Source: Chitinophaga barathri (GTDB taxonomy: Bacteria > Bacteroidota > Bacteroidia > Chitinophagales > Chitinophagaceae). Taken from it: DNA of 64,000 bases. Both the position numbers and the translations under genes were made by a program. Shown here piece by piece: positions 25,105 to 33,115 of this stretch (positions are counted from its first letter, which is position 1; each line of letters begins with the position of its first letter). The stretch lies in assembly GCF_003807585.1 (NCBI RefSeq), contig NZ_RMBX01000017.1:62001-126000 (forward strand), written 5' to 3'. The notes below the pieces were generated by a model. That model had not been told where the DNA came from. It saw only the letters and a list, made by a program, of their open reading frames with translations, and did not search any database.

Positions 25105-25959
25105 ATGCGCCTCACCCACCATCAACATTTCCCCGGCATCCCCTCCGCAAGTGGCCTCACTTTCCACCAGGCCCACTATTACATCATCGGCGATGATGCC
25201 ACTCAACTATTCCTCCTAAACGCCGACCTTACCCCCGCAAACCAAATCCCTCTTCCTGGAGACACCACCCAAAAGCGCCTTCCAAAACCAACAAAACACG
25301 ACTGGGAAAGCCTCAGCACCATCACCACAAATGGCAGAACAGCATTATTAGCCCTCGGCTCCGGCTCCCTCGCCCCATACCGAAATGCCGCCCTGCTCTT
25401 TTACCCGGATACACAAAAGATCGAAACAAAAGACCTCAGCAGCTTCTACCAGCAAATCAGCCGGGGCACCGACCTGAACATAGAAGCCGCCACGGAGATA
25501 GGAGAGAAACTCCTCATCGGCAACCGCGGCCACCTCGGGAAACCTGAGAACATCCTCATCCTCTGCGATACCCAGGAAATCTGGCAGAAGGAGGTACAAA
25601 CCCGCACCTGCCAGCTGATCCTACCCAAAGAACCCAACTTCTCCGGCATCTCAGGCCTCGCATGGCTCCCGGGGAAAGACTGGCTCTATTTTACCACCTC
25701 CACCGAAGAAACCGCCAGCACCTACGACGATGGAAAAATAGGAGAGAGCCGCATCGGCATCATCAAAAACGCCACCAAAGCCTTGCGACAACCAAGGGTA
25801 GGCCCTGACGAATGGTTCCCTCTCGAAAAAGTTCATCCCGTTTTCAAAGGCCAGAAGATCGAATCCATCTGCCTGCGGGAATTAAAAGACGCACTCGAGA
25901 TCACGCTTGTGGCGGACAACGATGATGGCGGCAGCCATCTTTTCCGGTTGTTGTTTTAA
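25105..25959 (+). CDS. DUF6929-like protein
   Basis: 284-aa soluble protein without signal peptide. Motifs recall DUF6929 (a beta-propeller-like family in Bacteroidota): IPSASGLTFHQAHYYIIGDD (11-30), KHDWESLSTI, LLALGSGSLAPYRN and GISGLAWLPGKDWLYFTTS, then a closing strand DALEITLVADNDDGGSHLF. The family's function is unknown; a lactonase-like or sensing role has been guessed only from the fold. It stands alone on the plus strand between a decayed gene and the SusCD locus. The gene and its leader are visibly richer in A and C and poorer in G than neighbours, which may mark a transferred or recently acquired gene. Confidence 0.75.
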   Translation: MRLTHHQHFPGIPSASGLTFHQAHYYIIGDDATQLFLLNADLTPANQIPLPGDTTQKRLPKPTKHDWESLSTITTNGRTALLALGSGSLAPYRNAALLFYPDTQKIETKDLSSFYQQISRGTDLNIEAATEIGEKLLIGNRGHLGKPENILILCDTQEIWQKEVQTRTCQLILPKEPNFSGISGLAWLPGKDWLYFTTSTEETASTYDDGKIGESRIGIIKNATKALRQPRVGPDEWFPLEKVHPVFKGQKIESICLRELKDALEITLVADNDDGGSHLFRLLF

Positions 25960-25982
25960 TATCACAAACCGCATAAAACAAA

Positions 25983-26011
25983 AAGGCTGACGTTCTCACG
26001 CCAGCCCTTTT
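25983..26011. terminator. bidirectional terminator
   Basis: Stem GGCTG-A-CGT / ACG-C-CAGCC around TCTC, flanked by AAAAA and CTTTT. It serves the DUF6929-like gene and the convergent SusD gene. Confidence 0.65.
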
Positions 26012-26032
26012 GAATGTCATAAGACCCCTTCA

Positions 26033-27367
26033 TCAAATCGCCGGGTCCGGCGGTGTCACGGGGTTGTTATCCCTTTCTATCAGCGGATACGGATAAAAAT
26101 TGCGGTTCCTTTCTTCGCCCGGCTGGTTAGGCCCGGGGCGGCCAAAACGGCGGCTGTCTTCCAGCTCCTGGCCGCAGAGGAATAATTCCAGCCTTCTTTG
26201 TTTATAGATGTCCGTGAGCAGCGCCGGCTGTGTCATAGCCCCGCTGTATGCCGGCTGTGCGGCGCCGATACCGTAGATGTCGGTCGTTTTCGTGCGTACA
26301 ATGTCCAGTGCGGTTTTGGCCTGTGGGAACATGTTCTGGCGCGCGTAGTTTTCAGCGGCGATCAGGTCCATTTCACCAGGCAGGTACACCGGGTAATTGG
26401 CCGTGGTATTCAGCGCAAAGGCTTTCAGCGGGTAGGTGGTGGGGCCGGTGCGGCTGATATAAAATCCCACGCGCGGATCGGTGGCGGCGGGTACCGGGGC
26501 AAGCCCGTTGCGCAGGCCCAGCGTGGAATCGATAGCGCCGAACACATTCACGGTAAAGTTCCATTCGCCCAGCGGGTTGGTGGTGGCGGTTGAAAAGCGG
26601 AACTCCGATTTGATCAGCCTGCTGGCGGCGGCGGCGGATGCGATGGCCTTATTGCCAATGGCCGGGTCGTAGGTGCCGGTGATCATGCTTTGGATGTTGT
26701 AATACCTGGCCAGTAGGGCTTTTACTGTATTTTTTACATCGATGCCCGGAGGTACCTTACCCAGGAACTTTGTGCTGGGGGCGGTGGTGGTAAGGTCCGC
26801 ATCAACGGCTTCCAGCAGGGCAATGGCCTTTTTCAGCGCCTCGGCACGCGGGCTGAATGCGGCGTTGTCTTCCGTTACCAGCGGTATCTGCTCGTAGAAT
26901 TGTACCAGGGTGCCCATGCTCAGCGCGTAAAAGATGCTGGCGTATGCTTTCAGGCCTACTTTATCGCCGGCGTCCGCGGCAACATTCAGGTTGTCGAGTA
27001 CCGTCTCCGCTTCCACACGGGTGAGGAGGCATTGCGTCCACATTTGCGTGACCACGGAGTTGTTCAGCGTAATGGCGCCTTTGCCGGTTTCCAGTTCCTT
27101 TTCGGTGGTATTACCAATGTTCAGCGTATATAATGCATACACACTATAGGCGCCGCCAATGGGCGCGCAATACAGGGGGCTCTGGCGCCCGATCGTAAAG
27201 CGCCGTTGAAGCCCGGCGCAGAGCGTCATTAATGCATCCGGACTGGTCGTTACACTGGGTACGGAAGCCGCGCTGGGGTTGATATACTCTTTATTGCACG
27301 ACACAACCGGGAAGAGGCCTGCCAGCAGCAGCATTAAAGCGGTTCGTTTTATCCTTTGATTTTTCAT
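26033..27367 (-). CDS. SusD/RagB-family outer-membrane lipoprotein
   Basis: 444-aa lipoprotein (lipobox VVSC, Cys 24). The helical SusD fold is visible in ALLARYYNIQSM (TPR-like helices). The family C-terminal signature is FPQAKTALDIVRTKT, then TDIYKQRRLELFLCGQELEDSRRFGR. As SusD homologues do, it should cap the SusC channel at the cell surface and bind the nutrient. It lies 18 bp after the SusC gene, and no glycan-degrading enzyme adjoins the pair, so the substrate is open. It is distinct from the SusD at 37.5 kb (shorter, with a different N-terminus). Confidence 0.92.
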   Translation of the reverse strand: MKNQRIKRTALMLLLAGLFPVVSCNKEYINPSAASVPSVTTSPDALMTLCAGLQRRFTIGRQSPLYCAPIGGAYSVYALYTLNIGNTTEKELETGKGAITLNNSVVTQMWTQCLLTRVEAETVLDNLNVAADAGDKVGLKAYASIFYALSMGTLVQFYEQIPLVTEDNAAFSPRAEALKKAIALLEAVDADLTTTAPSTKFLGKVPPGIDVKNTVKALLARYYNIQSMITGTYDPAIGNKAIASAAAASRLIKSEFRFSTATTNPLGEWNFTVNVFGAIDSTLGLRNGLAPVPAATDPRVGFYISRTGPTTYPLKAFALNTTANYPVYLPGEMDLIAAENYARQNMFPQAKTALDIVRTKTTDIYGIGAAQPAYSGAMTQPALLTDIYKQRRLELFLCGQELEDSRRFGRPGPNQPGEERNRNFYPYPLIERDNNPVTPPDPAI

Positions 27368-27385
27368 GATGTTAGCTTTTTGAGA

Positions 27386-30300
27386 TTAGAAACTGGCCCT
27401 GAAGGTGAACTGGAAAGTCCTGGGAATCGGTACGTTCCCGAAGTCGATGCCTCTCAGCACGGAGCTGTTGCCGCCTGCGTTCGTTTCAGGATCGAAGCCG
27501 TCGTAGTTGTCAAAACTTACCAGGTTGCGGCCCACCAGTGATACGGACGACGTGCGGATGAACTTTGCGAAAGCAGGCAGCTCATAAGAAAGCGACACTT
27601 CGCGGAGTTTCACATACGAGGCGTCTTCGATCCGCCATTCTTCCGTGTTGTATACTGAGAAGATATATCCCCTGGGCAGTTCCCCTTTGATCTCCCTTTC
27701 GGAATAATCGCCGATGCCTACACCCTGGCGGGTCCTTCTGTCCGCATTAAATACGTCTTGCCCCAAAGCGCCGTCGAACAGGAAACTGAAGCTGAGTTTT
27801 TTATACGTCAGCAGGCTGTTGAAGCTTAAAATCCAATCCGGGTTCGGGTTGCCGATCACTTTACGCAGCAGTACCTTCTGTGCGTTGATCGCCGCGATGG
27901 GCCGCCCTTCGGCATCCAGCGCCATGGTTCCTTTGCCGTCGCGTTCAAAATAGTTGCCGTAAAAAACACCTACGGACTCACCCGCCAGGATAACGGAGCC
28001 CGATCCTGCGGCATTAGCGAGCGAAATGGGCGTCACCTGGCTGGAAGCCGTTACCAGGTTTTTGTTCCTGCTCAGCGAGCCGCCTACATTCCAGGAGAAG
28101 TTTTTAGTGTTCACCGGCATGGCGTTGATGCCCAGTTCCCATCCTTTATTGGTGAGATCACCCACGTTTTCTACGCGTGTGCTGCCGCCTGAGGACGGCG
28201 CCAGCACACGGTCTACCAGCAGGGAATTGCCCACGATCTTTTTGTTGTACACCGTAAATAGGATGCCCAGCCGGTTGTTCAGGAAGGAAAGGTCCGTCCC
28301 GAATTCGAATTCGCTGGATCTTTCAGGTTCTACCAATGCATTGCCCAGGGCCGTATTGATATTGTAAGTGGCCACGCCGTTCAGGCTGCCGGAGATGTAG
28401 TTGGAAAACCGTTCGTAGGAGCCAATGCCGGTGAGGTTGCCCGCCAGGCCCCACGAAGCTCTCAGGCGGGCGGAGTTAAACCATTTGCCACCCATATCCT
28501 TCCAGAAACCCATATCGCTGATGTTCCAGGAGCCGCTCACTTTGGGATAGAAATAGGTCCGTGTATCCTCCGGGAAGGAGGTGCTGCCGTCTATACGGCC
28601 GGCGGCGGTCAGGAAAACAATGTTTTTATAACCGAAGGTCTGCTGTAAAAAACCACCGAATACCTGGCGCTGATCGTAGCTGTATTGCGGATCCAGCTTG
28701 GTGGCGGCGCCATTGATTGTAGTGATACCGTTCAGCAGGTCGCGGCCCTGGTTGACCAGGCCGGTAATCTTCTGGTATTGGTGATTGAATCCCGTCGTGG
28801 TAAGAGAGGAGAAATCTCCCAGCTGTGCGTTGTAGGAAATATTGATATCGTTGTTGATCAGGAAAGAATTGACCATCGCGCTGGATACATACCCCAGGCC
28901 TTCCTGCGCGGAGATGTAAGGGTATCTTTTGATCAGGTTGCTGCCTTCCTGGCTGAAGTTGTCTATACCGAGAATATAATCGATACTGAGCCCTCTCACT
29001 GGTTTGATCTTTATTTGCAGGTCGCTGATGGTCCTGCTCACGGCCTGGGTAAGGTCCATGTCTTCTATCACGCTCAGCGGGTTTACACGGGTGGGCTCCA
29101 CGCCTTTGAGGTTGCCGGCTGCGTCGCGTTCCTCTATGTTATAGAGATTGTTCGTGATGTTTACCGAATTGATCGGGCTCCAGAATACGTTGCCGTTGGG
29201 CTTTTCGTTGGAAAAGCTGTTCGTGTAGGCTACGCCGCCGGCCACAGTGATGTAGTCGTTGATCACCTGTTCGATTCTCGTTTTGAAATTGAACCGCCTG
29301 AAATCCGTATTGCGGATAATGCCTTCGTTTTTATAAAAACCGCCGGAGAAAAAATATTTCGTTTTTTCCGTACCGCCACCGAGCGAAATGTAGTTATCGG
29401 TGCCGAGGCCGGTCTGGAAGATATCGTCCTGGTAATCGTAGCGGGTCACGTCCACCAGGTCTGTGGACAGTTTCCTGACCTGCCCGTCCGGCCGGGTGTA
29501 AGTGATGATGTTCCCCGGTCCGTCGCTGATATTGCCCAGGCGTAGGGCTGCGGAGCCAAACTGTTTGCCGTAGGTGGAGATGTAGACCTTTTTACGGAGC
29601 TGGTTCATTATGATGCCCGTACTGAAATCTATCGTGAGCCGCCCGGCCTTCCCTGACTTCGTGGTGATGAGCACCACGCCGTTGCTGGCCCTGGAGCCGT
29701 AAATGGCGGAAGCGGATGCGCCCGGTATGATGTCTATTTTTTCAATATCGTTAGGATTAATGTCAGCCATGCGGTTGGTACCCACTTCGTTTGTGGGCGG
29801 ATTACTGGACACTACGCCCGCGGCGGCGCTCACGTTCAGGTTATTCACATTTGTAGTGGCATTGCTGACGATTACACCGTCTATCACGTACAACGGCTCA
29901 GAAGAACCTTTGATGGTACTGGTGCCGCGCATCCTGACGGAAATACCGCCGGAGGGGTCGCCGGAGGTCTGCGTGATCTGCGCGCCGGGCACTTTGCCCT
30001 GCAGGGCCGCGCCAATGTTGCCGGAGCCGGTGTTAAGCAGCTGTTTGGCGTTCACGGAATTGACCGTGTTGCCCAACTGTTTCCTGGATTGCCGGAGAGA
30101 GGAGCCGATCACCACGATCTCATCCATGTTCAGTACGTCCTCTTCCATGATGGCATCAGCAGAGGCGGCGGCGCCGCTTACGCTTATAGCTTTATGGACG
30201 GTTTTGAACCCGATACCGGTGAACTCCAGCGTATAGCTGCCCGGCTGGATGTTGGCCGTAAAATTATACTGGCCGTTTGCGTCAGAACTGGCGCCTGTGG

Positions 30301-30469
30301 TGGTATTACGAAGCTGTACCGAAATGCCCGGTACCGGCGAACCGTCCGCCGCCGTCACCTTCCCGCTGATACGAACCTGGGCCATGGCCAGCGTGGCTAC
30401 CAGTTGCAGCAGGAGTAGCAGCGGAAACGTTTTCCATCTTCCATGTTGCTTTTTTAGTGGATTTGTCAT
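27386..30469 (-). CDS. SusC/RagA-family TonB-linked outer-membrane protein
   Basis: 1027-aa receptor. The signal peptide ends AMAQ (about 31). A carboxypeptidase-regulatory-like domain follows (about 33-112, SGKVTAADGSPVPGISVQLR), then a TonB-box region DEIVVIGSS and a plug with the SusC signature RMRGTSTIKGSSEPLYVIDG (about 178-197) and DIEKIDIIPGASASAIYGSR. The barrel ends FQFTFRASF. It forms the transport channel with the SusD protein. A near -7 element (TATCTTTT) lies just upstream on the minus strand. The DeoR regulator gene precedes it by 124 bp in the same direction. Confidence 0.95.
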   Translation of the reverse strand: MTNPLKKQHGRWKTFPLLLLLQLVATLAMAQVRISGKVTAADGSPVPGISVQLRNTTTGASSDANGQYNFTANIQPGSYTLEFTGIGFKTVHKAISVSGAAASADAIMEEDVLNMDEIVVIGSSLRQSRKQLGNTVNSVNAKQLLNTGSGNIGAALQGKVPGAQITQTSGDPSGGISVRMRGTSTIKGSSEPLYVIDGVIVSNATTNVNNLNVSAAAGVVSSNPPTNEVGTNRMADINPNDIEKIDIIPGASASAIYGSRASNGVVLITTKSGKAGRLTIDFSTGIIMNQLRKKVYISTYGKQFGSAALRLGNISDGPGNIITYTRPDGQVRKLSTDLVDVTRYDYQDDIFQTGLGTDNYISLGGGTEKTKYFFSGGFYKNEGIIRNTDFRRFNFKTRIEQVINDYITVAGGVAYTNSFSNEKPNGNVFWSPINSVNITNNLYNIEERDAAGNLKGVEPTRVNPLSVIEDMDLTQAVSRTISDLQIKIKPVRGLSIDYILGIDNFSQEGSNLIKRYPYISAQEGLGYVSSAMVNSFLINNDINISYNAQLGDFSSLTTTGFNHQYQKITGLVNQGRDLLNGITTINGAATKLDPQYSYDQRQVFGGFLQQTFGYKNIVFLTAAGRIDGSTSFPEDTRTYFYPKVSGSWNISDMGFWKDMGGKWFNSARLRASWGLAGNLTGIGSYERFSNYISGSLNGVATYNINTALGNALVEPERSSEFEFGTDLSFLNNRLGILFTVYNKKIVGNSLLVDRVLAPSSGGSTRVENVGDLTNKGWELGINAMPVNTKNFSWNVGGSLSRNKNLVTASSQVTPISLANAAGSGSVILAGESVGVFYGNYFERDGKGTMALDAEGRPIAAINAQKVLLRKVIGNPNPDWILSFNSLLTYKKLSFSFLFDGALGQDVFNADRRTRQGVGIGDYSEREIKGELPRGYIFSVYNTEEWRIEDASYVKLREVSLSYELPAFAKFIRTSSVSLVGRNLVSFDNYDGFDPETNAGGNSSVLRGIDFGNVPIPRTFQFTFRASF

Positions 30470-30593
30470 AACGAATAAATTTTGGCGTTGTAAAAAAGAT
30501 AGTATTTCACCTACAGGGCGTAGGGCACGGCATGCCGGTTGACGGGGCTATAGCCGCTTTCTCATTGTTCACATTTTTATCTTACAGCATTTC

Positions 30594-31337
30594 TCAGAGT
30601 ACTTCCATGCCCGCTTCACGGTATGGTTTCAGGAGTAAATCGTTTGGGTCCAGTTCCGTAATGAGTGTATCTATATCCGTTGCGTCGCAAACTTTGAGCC
30701 GTTGGGAAGTATTGATCTTTTCTGAAATTGAAAGGGAAATAACCCTGGATGAAGATTCCACCATCGCCTTTTTGATCTGTACCACGTCCAGGTCGTTGTC
30801 CGTAAGGCCGGCGTGAATGTCTATGGCATTGGTGCCCAGGAAACAAAGGTCCGCCTTTACCTGGCGTATCTGCGCGATAGCCGCGCCGCCCACGGTGATC
30901 CTGGAGTTTTTGGAGAGCCGGTCGCCGATGATGATCACGTCTATATGCGGATGCGCTACATACTCAAAAGCCGCCGGCAGGCTACCGGTAAAGAAAGTAG
31001 CGCGCAGGTTCTCGGGGAGTATCCTGGCCATTTCCAGGATAGTGGTGCCGCCGGTGCTGAATACGAACATACCGTCCTGTATCAGGTTCACGGCTTTGCG
31101 TGCGATCAGCCTTTTTTCGGCGAGTGAATAAATGTCTGTGTGGGATGAATTGTGGAACGACCTGGAAAGTGCGCCGCCATGTACTTTGATGATCCTGCCG
31201 GCCTCCGCCAGTTCGTTGAGGTCCCTGCGGATAGTGTCTTCGGACACGGTAAGCTTTTCCACGAGGTAAGTGGTAAGCACCTTGTTGTGGACGTTGATCT
31301 CGTGAAGAATAAAGTTTTGCCTTTCTTCCTTCAGCAT
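30594..31337 (-). CDS. DeoR-family transcriptional regulator
   Basis: 247-aa regulator. The N-terminal DeoR helix-turn-helix is at about 5-57 (LVEKLTVSEDTIRRDLNELA, GRIIKVHGGAL). The C-terminal sugar-phosphate sensor (DeoRC) at about 75-235 carries FVFSTGGTTILEMA, IIGDRLSKNSRITVGG and DLCFLGTNAIDIHAGLTDND. DeoR proteins usually repress sugar or nucleoside catabolism operons and respond to a phosphorylated intermediate. Here the gene sits directly before SusC-SusD, so it likely controls that pair and itself, through the dyad-rich region 31345-31455. Confidence 0.93.
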   Translation of the reverse strand: MLKEERQNFILHEINVHNKVLTTYLVEKLTVSEDTIRRDLNELAEAGRIIKVHGGALSRSFHNSSHTDIYSLAEKRLIARKAVNLIQDGMFVFSTGGTTILEMARILPENLRATFFTGSLPAAFEYVAHPHIDVIIIGDRLSKNSRITVGGAAIAQIRQVKADLCFLGTNAIDIHAGLTDNDLDVVQIKKAMVESSSRVISLSISEKINTSQRLKVCDATDIDTLITELDPNDLLLKPYREAGMEVL

Positions 31338-31344
31338 ATAGCAG

Positions 31345-31455
31345 GGATTATGCTAATGAATATAGGAAAAAACATGCAGATTCCGGCAAATAAATGCATT
31401 ATTCTGTTCTAGTACAGGCATAATCCGGCATCATATATGCATGTTTTTGCATTTA
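31345..31455. promoter_or_regulatory. dyad-rich control region upstream of deoR-like gene
   Basis: Three inverted repeats in 111 bp: GGATTATGC (31345-31353) with GCATAATCC (31418-31426); AAAAACATGCA (31368-31378) with TGCATGTTTTT (31438-31448); TAAATGCA (31391-31398) with TGCATTTA (31448-31455). ATGCA/TGCAT recurs four times. This fits cooperative DeoR-type autoregulation or looping; the -7 element was not resolved. Confidence 0.5.
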
Positions 31456-31542
31456 TAGGCGGGGAAATCCTGGTTTACGGGATGCGCCGGCGAACCCTGA
31501 GGGGTGCGGATCAGGCATTTACACAATCGTGATTTTGATAGA

Positions 31543-32877
31543 TTAGTGATTAAATTCTTTTTTGATCCTTACCAGGAAATCCTTCACCGGGAAAAACTGG
31601 TTCATCTTACCCCGCGCCCGCATGTCCAGCAATCCCTGCTCCATTAGCCCCATCAGATCCGTGCGCGCGGTCTGGTTGCTTACGCCGTACCGGTTCTGGA
31701 TCTGTTGTACGGAGAAATAGACATCCTGGTCCTGGATGATCTCCCGGATAATGAGGATCTGCCGGTCGTTGAAGGACGTTTCCCGCAGCAGCACCAGCGC
31801 GCTTTTCTTTTCTTCTGCTTTGCGCGCAAGGTATTTTTTCAGGTCTTCCAGCGCGGTGGCAATGGATTTGAGGTTGTAGATGAGGAAATAAGTAAGATCG
31901 TTTTCGTCGGCCTCCGTATGCAGGTAGGCTTTGGCGTATTGTGCCTTTGAGCCGAGGATAATGCGTGAAAGCGGCATGTATTCGATCAGCCAGTAGCCCT
32001 TTTTCACCAGGTACCAATAGAACACCGTACGCGCCGTGCGCCCGTTCCCGTCCGAAAAAGGATGGATATATCCCAGCATAAAATGCAGGAATATCCCTTT
32101 CAGGATAGGGTGTATAAAAAAGGGATGTTTTTCTTCATCGTTGGCAAACCGGCAAAGATCCGCCACCAGCTGATCCAGCTGATCGTGTGGGGGAGGGGTG
32201 TACACGGTTTGCCCGGTCTGCACGTCCACCACGTTCACTTCGTCATCTTTCCTGAAAGCTCCTTCTTCCGAGGGCTGCGGCAAGGTCTGGCTGGTAATGA
32301 TGGCATGCAGCGCGCGGATGGAAGCAGGGGTGAAGGCTGCGTCTTTATTCGCCAGTATCCATTTCATGGCCTCGTAATTGTTCAGGATCATCTGCTCTGA
32401 AAGATTTCTCGGTTTCCGGTTGTTCTCCAGCATCTCCCTGGCTACTTTCCGCGTGGTGACGGAACCTTCCAGCTGGCTGGAGGCAATTGCTTCCTCCATC
32501 AGTGAACTGGCGAGGTAACGGGTCCTGTCTTCGTCCGATATGATGCCATCACCCTGTAAAGCGCCGGGCAGTGTAAGATCAAAGGCATGCAGGTAGTTCT
32601 GTACTATGGAAGGGGTGCCTACCTGGAACACAAATCCTTCCAGCGCGGAGAACTGTATCCGCTGGTTACTCACCCGCAGGGATTTTACCGCCGCCCAGAG
32701 GCGTTTTTCATCCATGCCCCAATCTTTGGCGGCGTATTTCCATTTGTCCCAATAGGGATATTTGTTTTCGTTCAGGTCCAGGAAATGCTGAAAACGGCCT
32801 TTCTCCCTGAGCTCATCCAGGATGCTCCGGTAGTTGTATTTGCTGGAAATATACGGGGGACGTTCCGGTCGTTTCAT
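31543..32877 (-). CDS. Fic-family protein (class II, DUF4172 N-terminus)
   Basis: 444-aa protein from the ATG at 32877; the TTG at 32898 overlaps a -7 element. The N-terminal DUF4172-like part holds the inhibitory motif SSQLEG (133-138, Glu 137), as in class II Fic enzymes. The active-site loop HPFSDGNGRTAR (272-283) has catalytic His 272, metal-binding Asp and nucleotide-binding Asn/Arg all intact, so AMP-transfer (or related NMP-transfer) activity is expected but restrained. A C-terminal winged-helix domain (about 370-440, RYGVSNQTARTDLMGLMEQG) suggests DNA binding and possible autoregulation. The deoR gene is 205 bp downstream on the same strand. No antitoxin-like small gene adjoins it. 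Confidence 0.92.
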   Translation of the reverse strand: MKRPERPPYISSKYNYRSILDELREKGRFQHFLDLNENKYPYWDKWKYAAKDWGMDEKRLWAAVKSLRVSNQRIQFSALEGFVFQVGTPSIVQNYLHAFDLTLPGALQGDGIISDEDRTRYLASSLMEEAIASSQLEGSVTTRKVAREMLENNRKPRNLSEQMILNNYEAMKWILANKDAAFTPASIRALHAIITSQTLPQPSEEGAFRKDDEVNVVDVQTGQTVYTPPPHDQLDQLVADLCRFANDEEKHPFFIHPILKGIFLHFMLGYIHPFSDGNGRTARTVFYWYLVKKGYWLIEYMPLSRIILGSKAQYAKAYLHTEADENDLTYFLIYNLKSIATALEDLKKYLARKAEEKKSALVLLRETSFNDRQILIIREIIQDQDVYFSVQQIQNRYGVSNQTARTDLMGLMEQGLLDMRARGKMNQFFPVKDFLVRIKKEFNH

Positions 32878-32895
32878 ATTTGTTCCTAATTTATA

Positions 32896-32903
32896 CAAAA
32901 TTA
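32896..32903 (-). promoter_or_regulatory. -7 element for the Fic gene
   Basis: Minus-strand TAATTTTG, an exact TANNTTTG match, 18 bp before the ATG at 32877. No TTG at 19-20 bp; the nearest is 27 bp upstream. Confidence 0.4.
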
Positions 32904-33115
32904 GGAGTTATTTGGAAGAAACGTGATAAACAATCTCCAGGCGGGTCGGGGGCCATTTTTAGAACTGCAAATCCATTCCGCAAGCGATAATTCCCGATTC
33001 TTTTACCACCGCCGCCCCATATCAGTCAGATGACCGTATTTCATCATCCGTAAATACAGGCAATTGTGCGATCAATTTCGTAATTTCGCATGCATTTTAT
33101 TTACGAACAGGATTT

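Noticed and set aside
32899..33115. T-box riboswitch before thrS
   Set aside because: No specifier loop or T-box consensus seen; the gap is short and AT-rich with no clear antiterminator.
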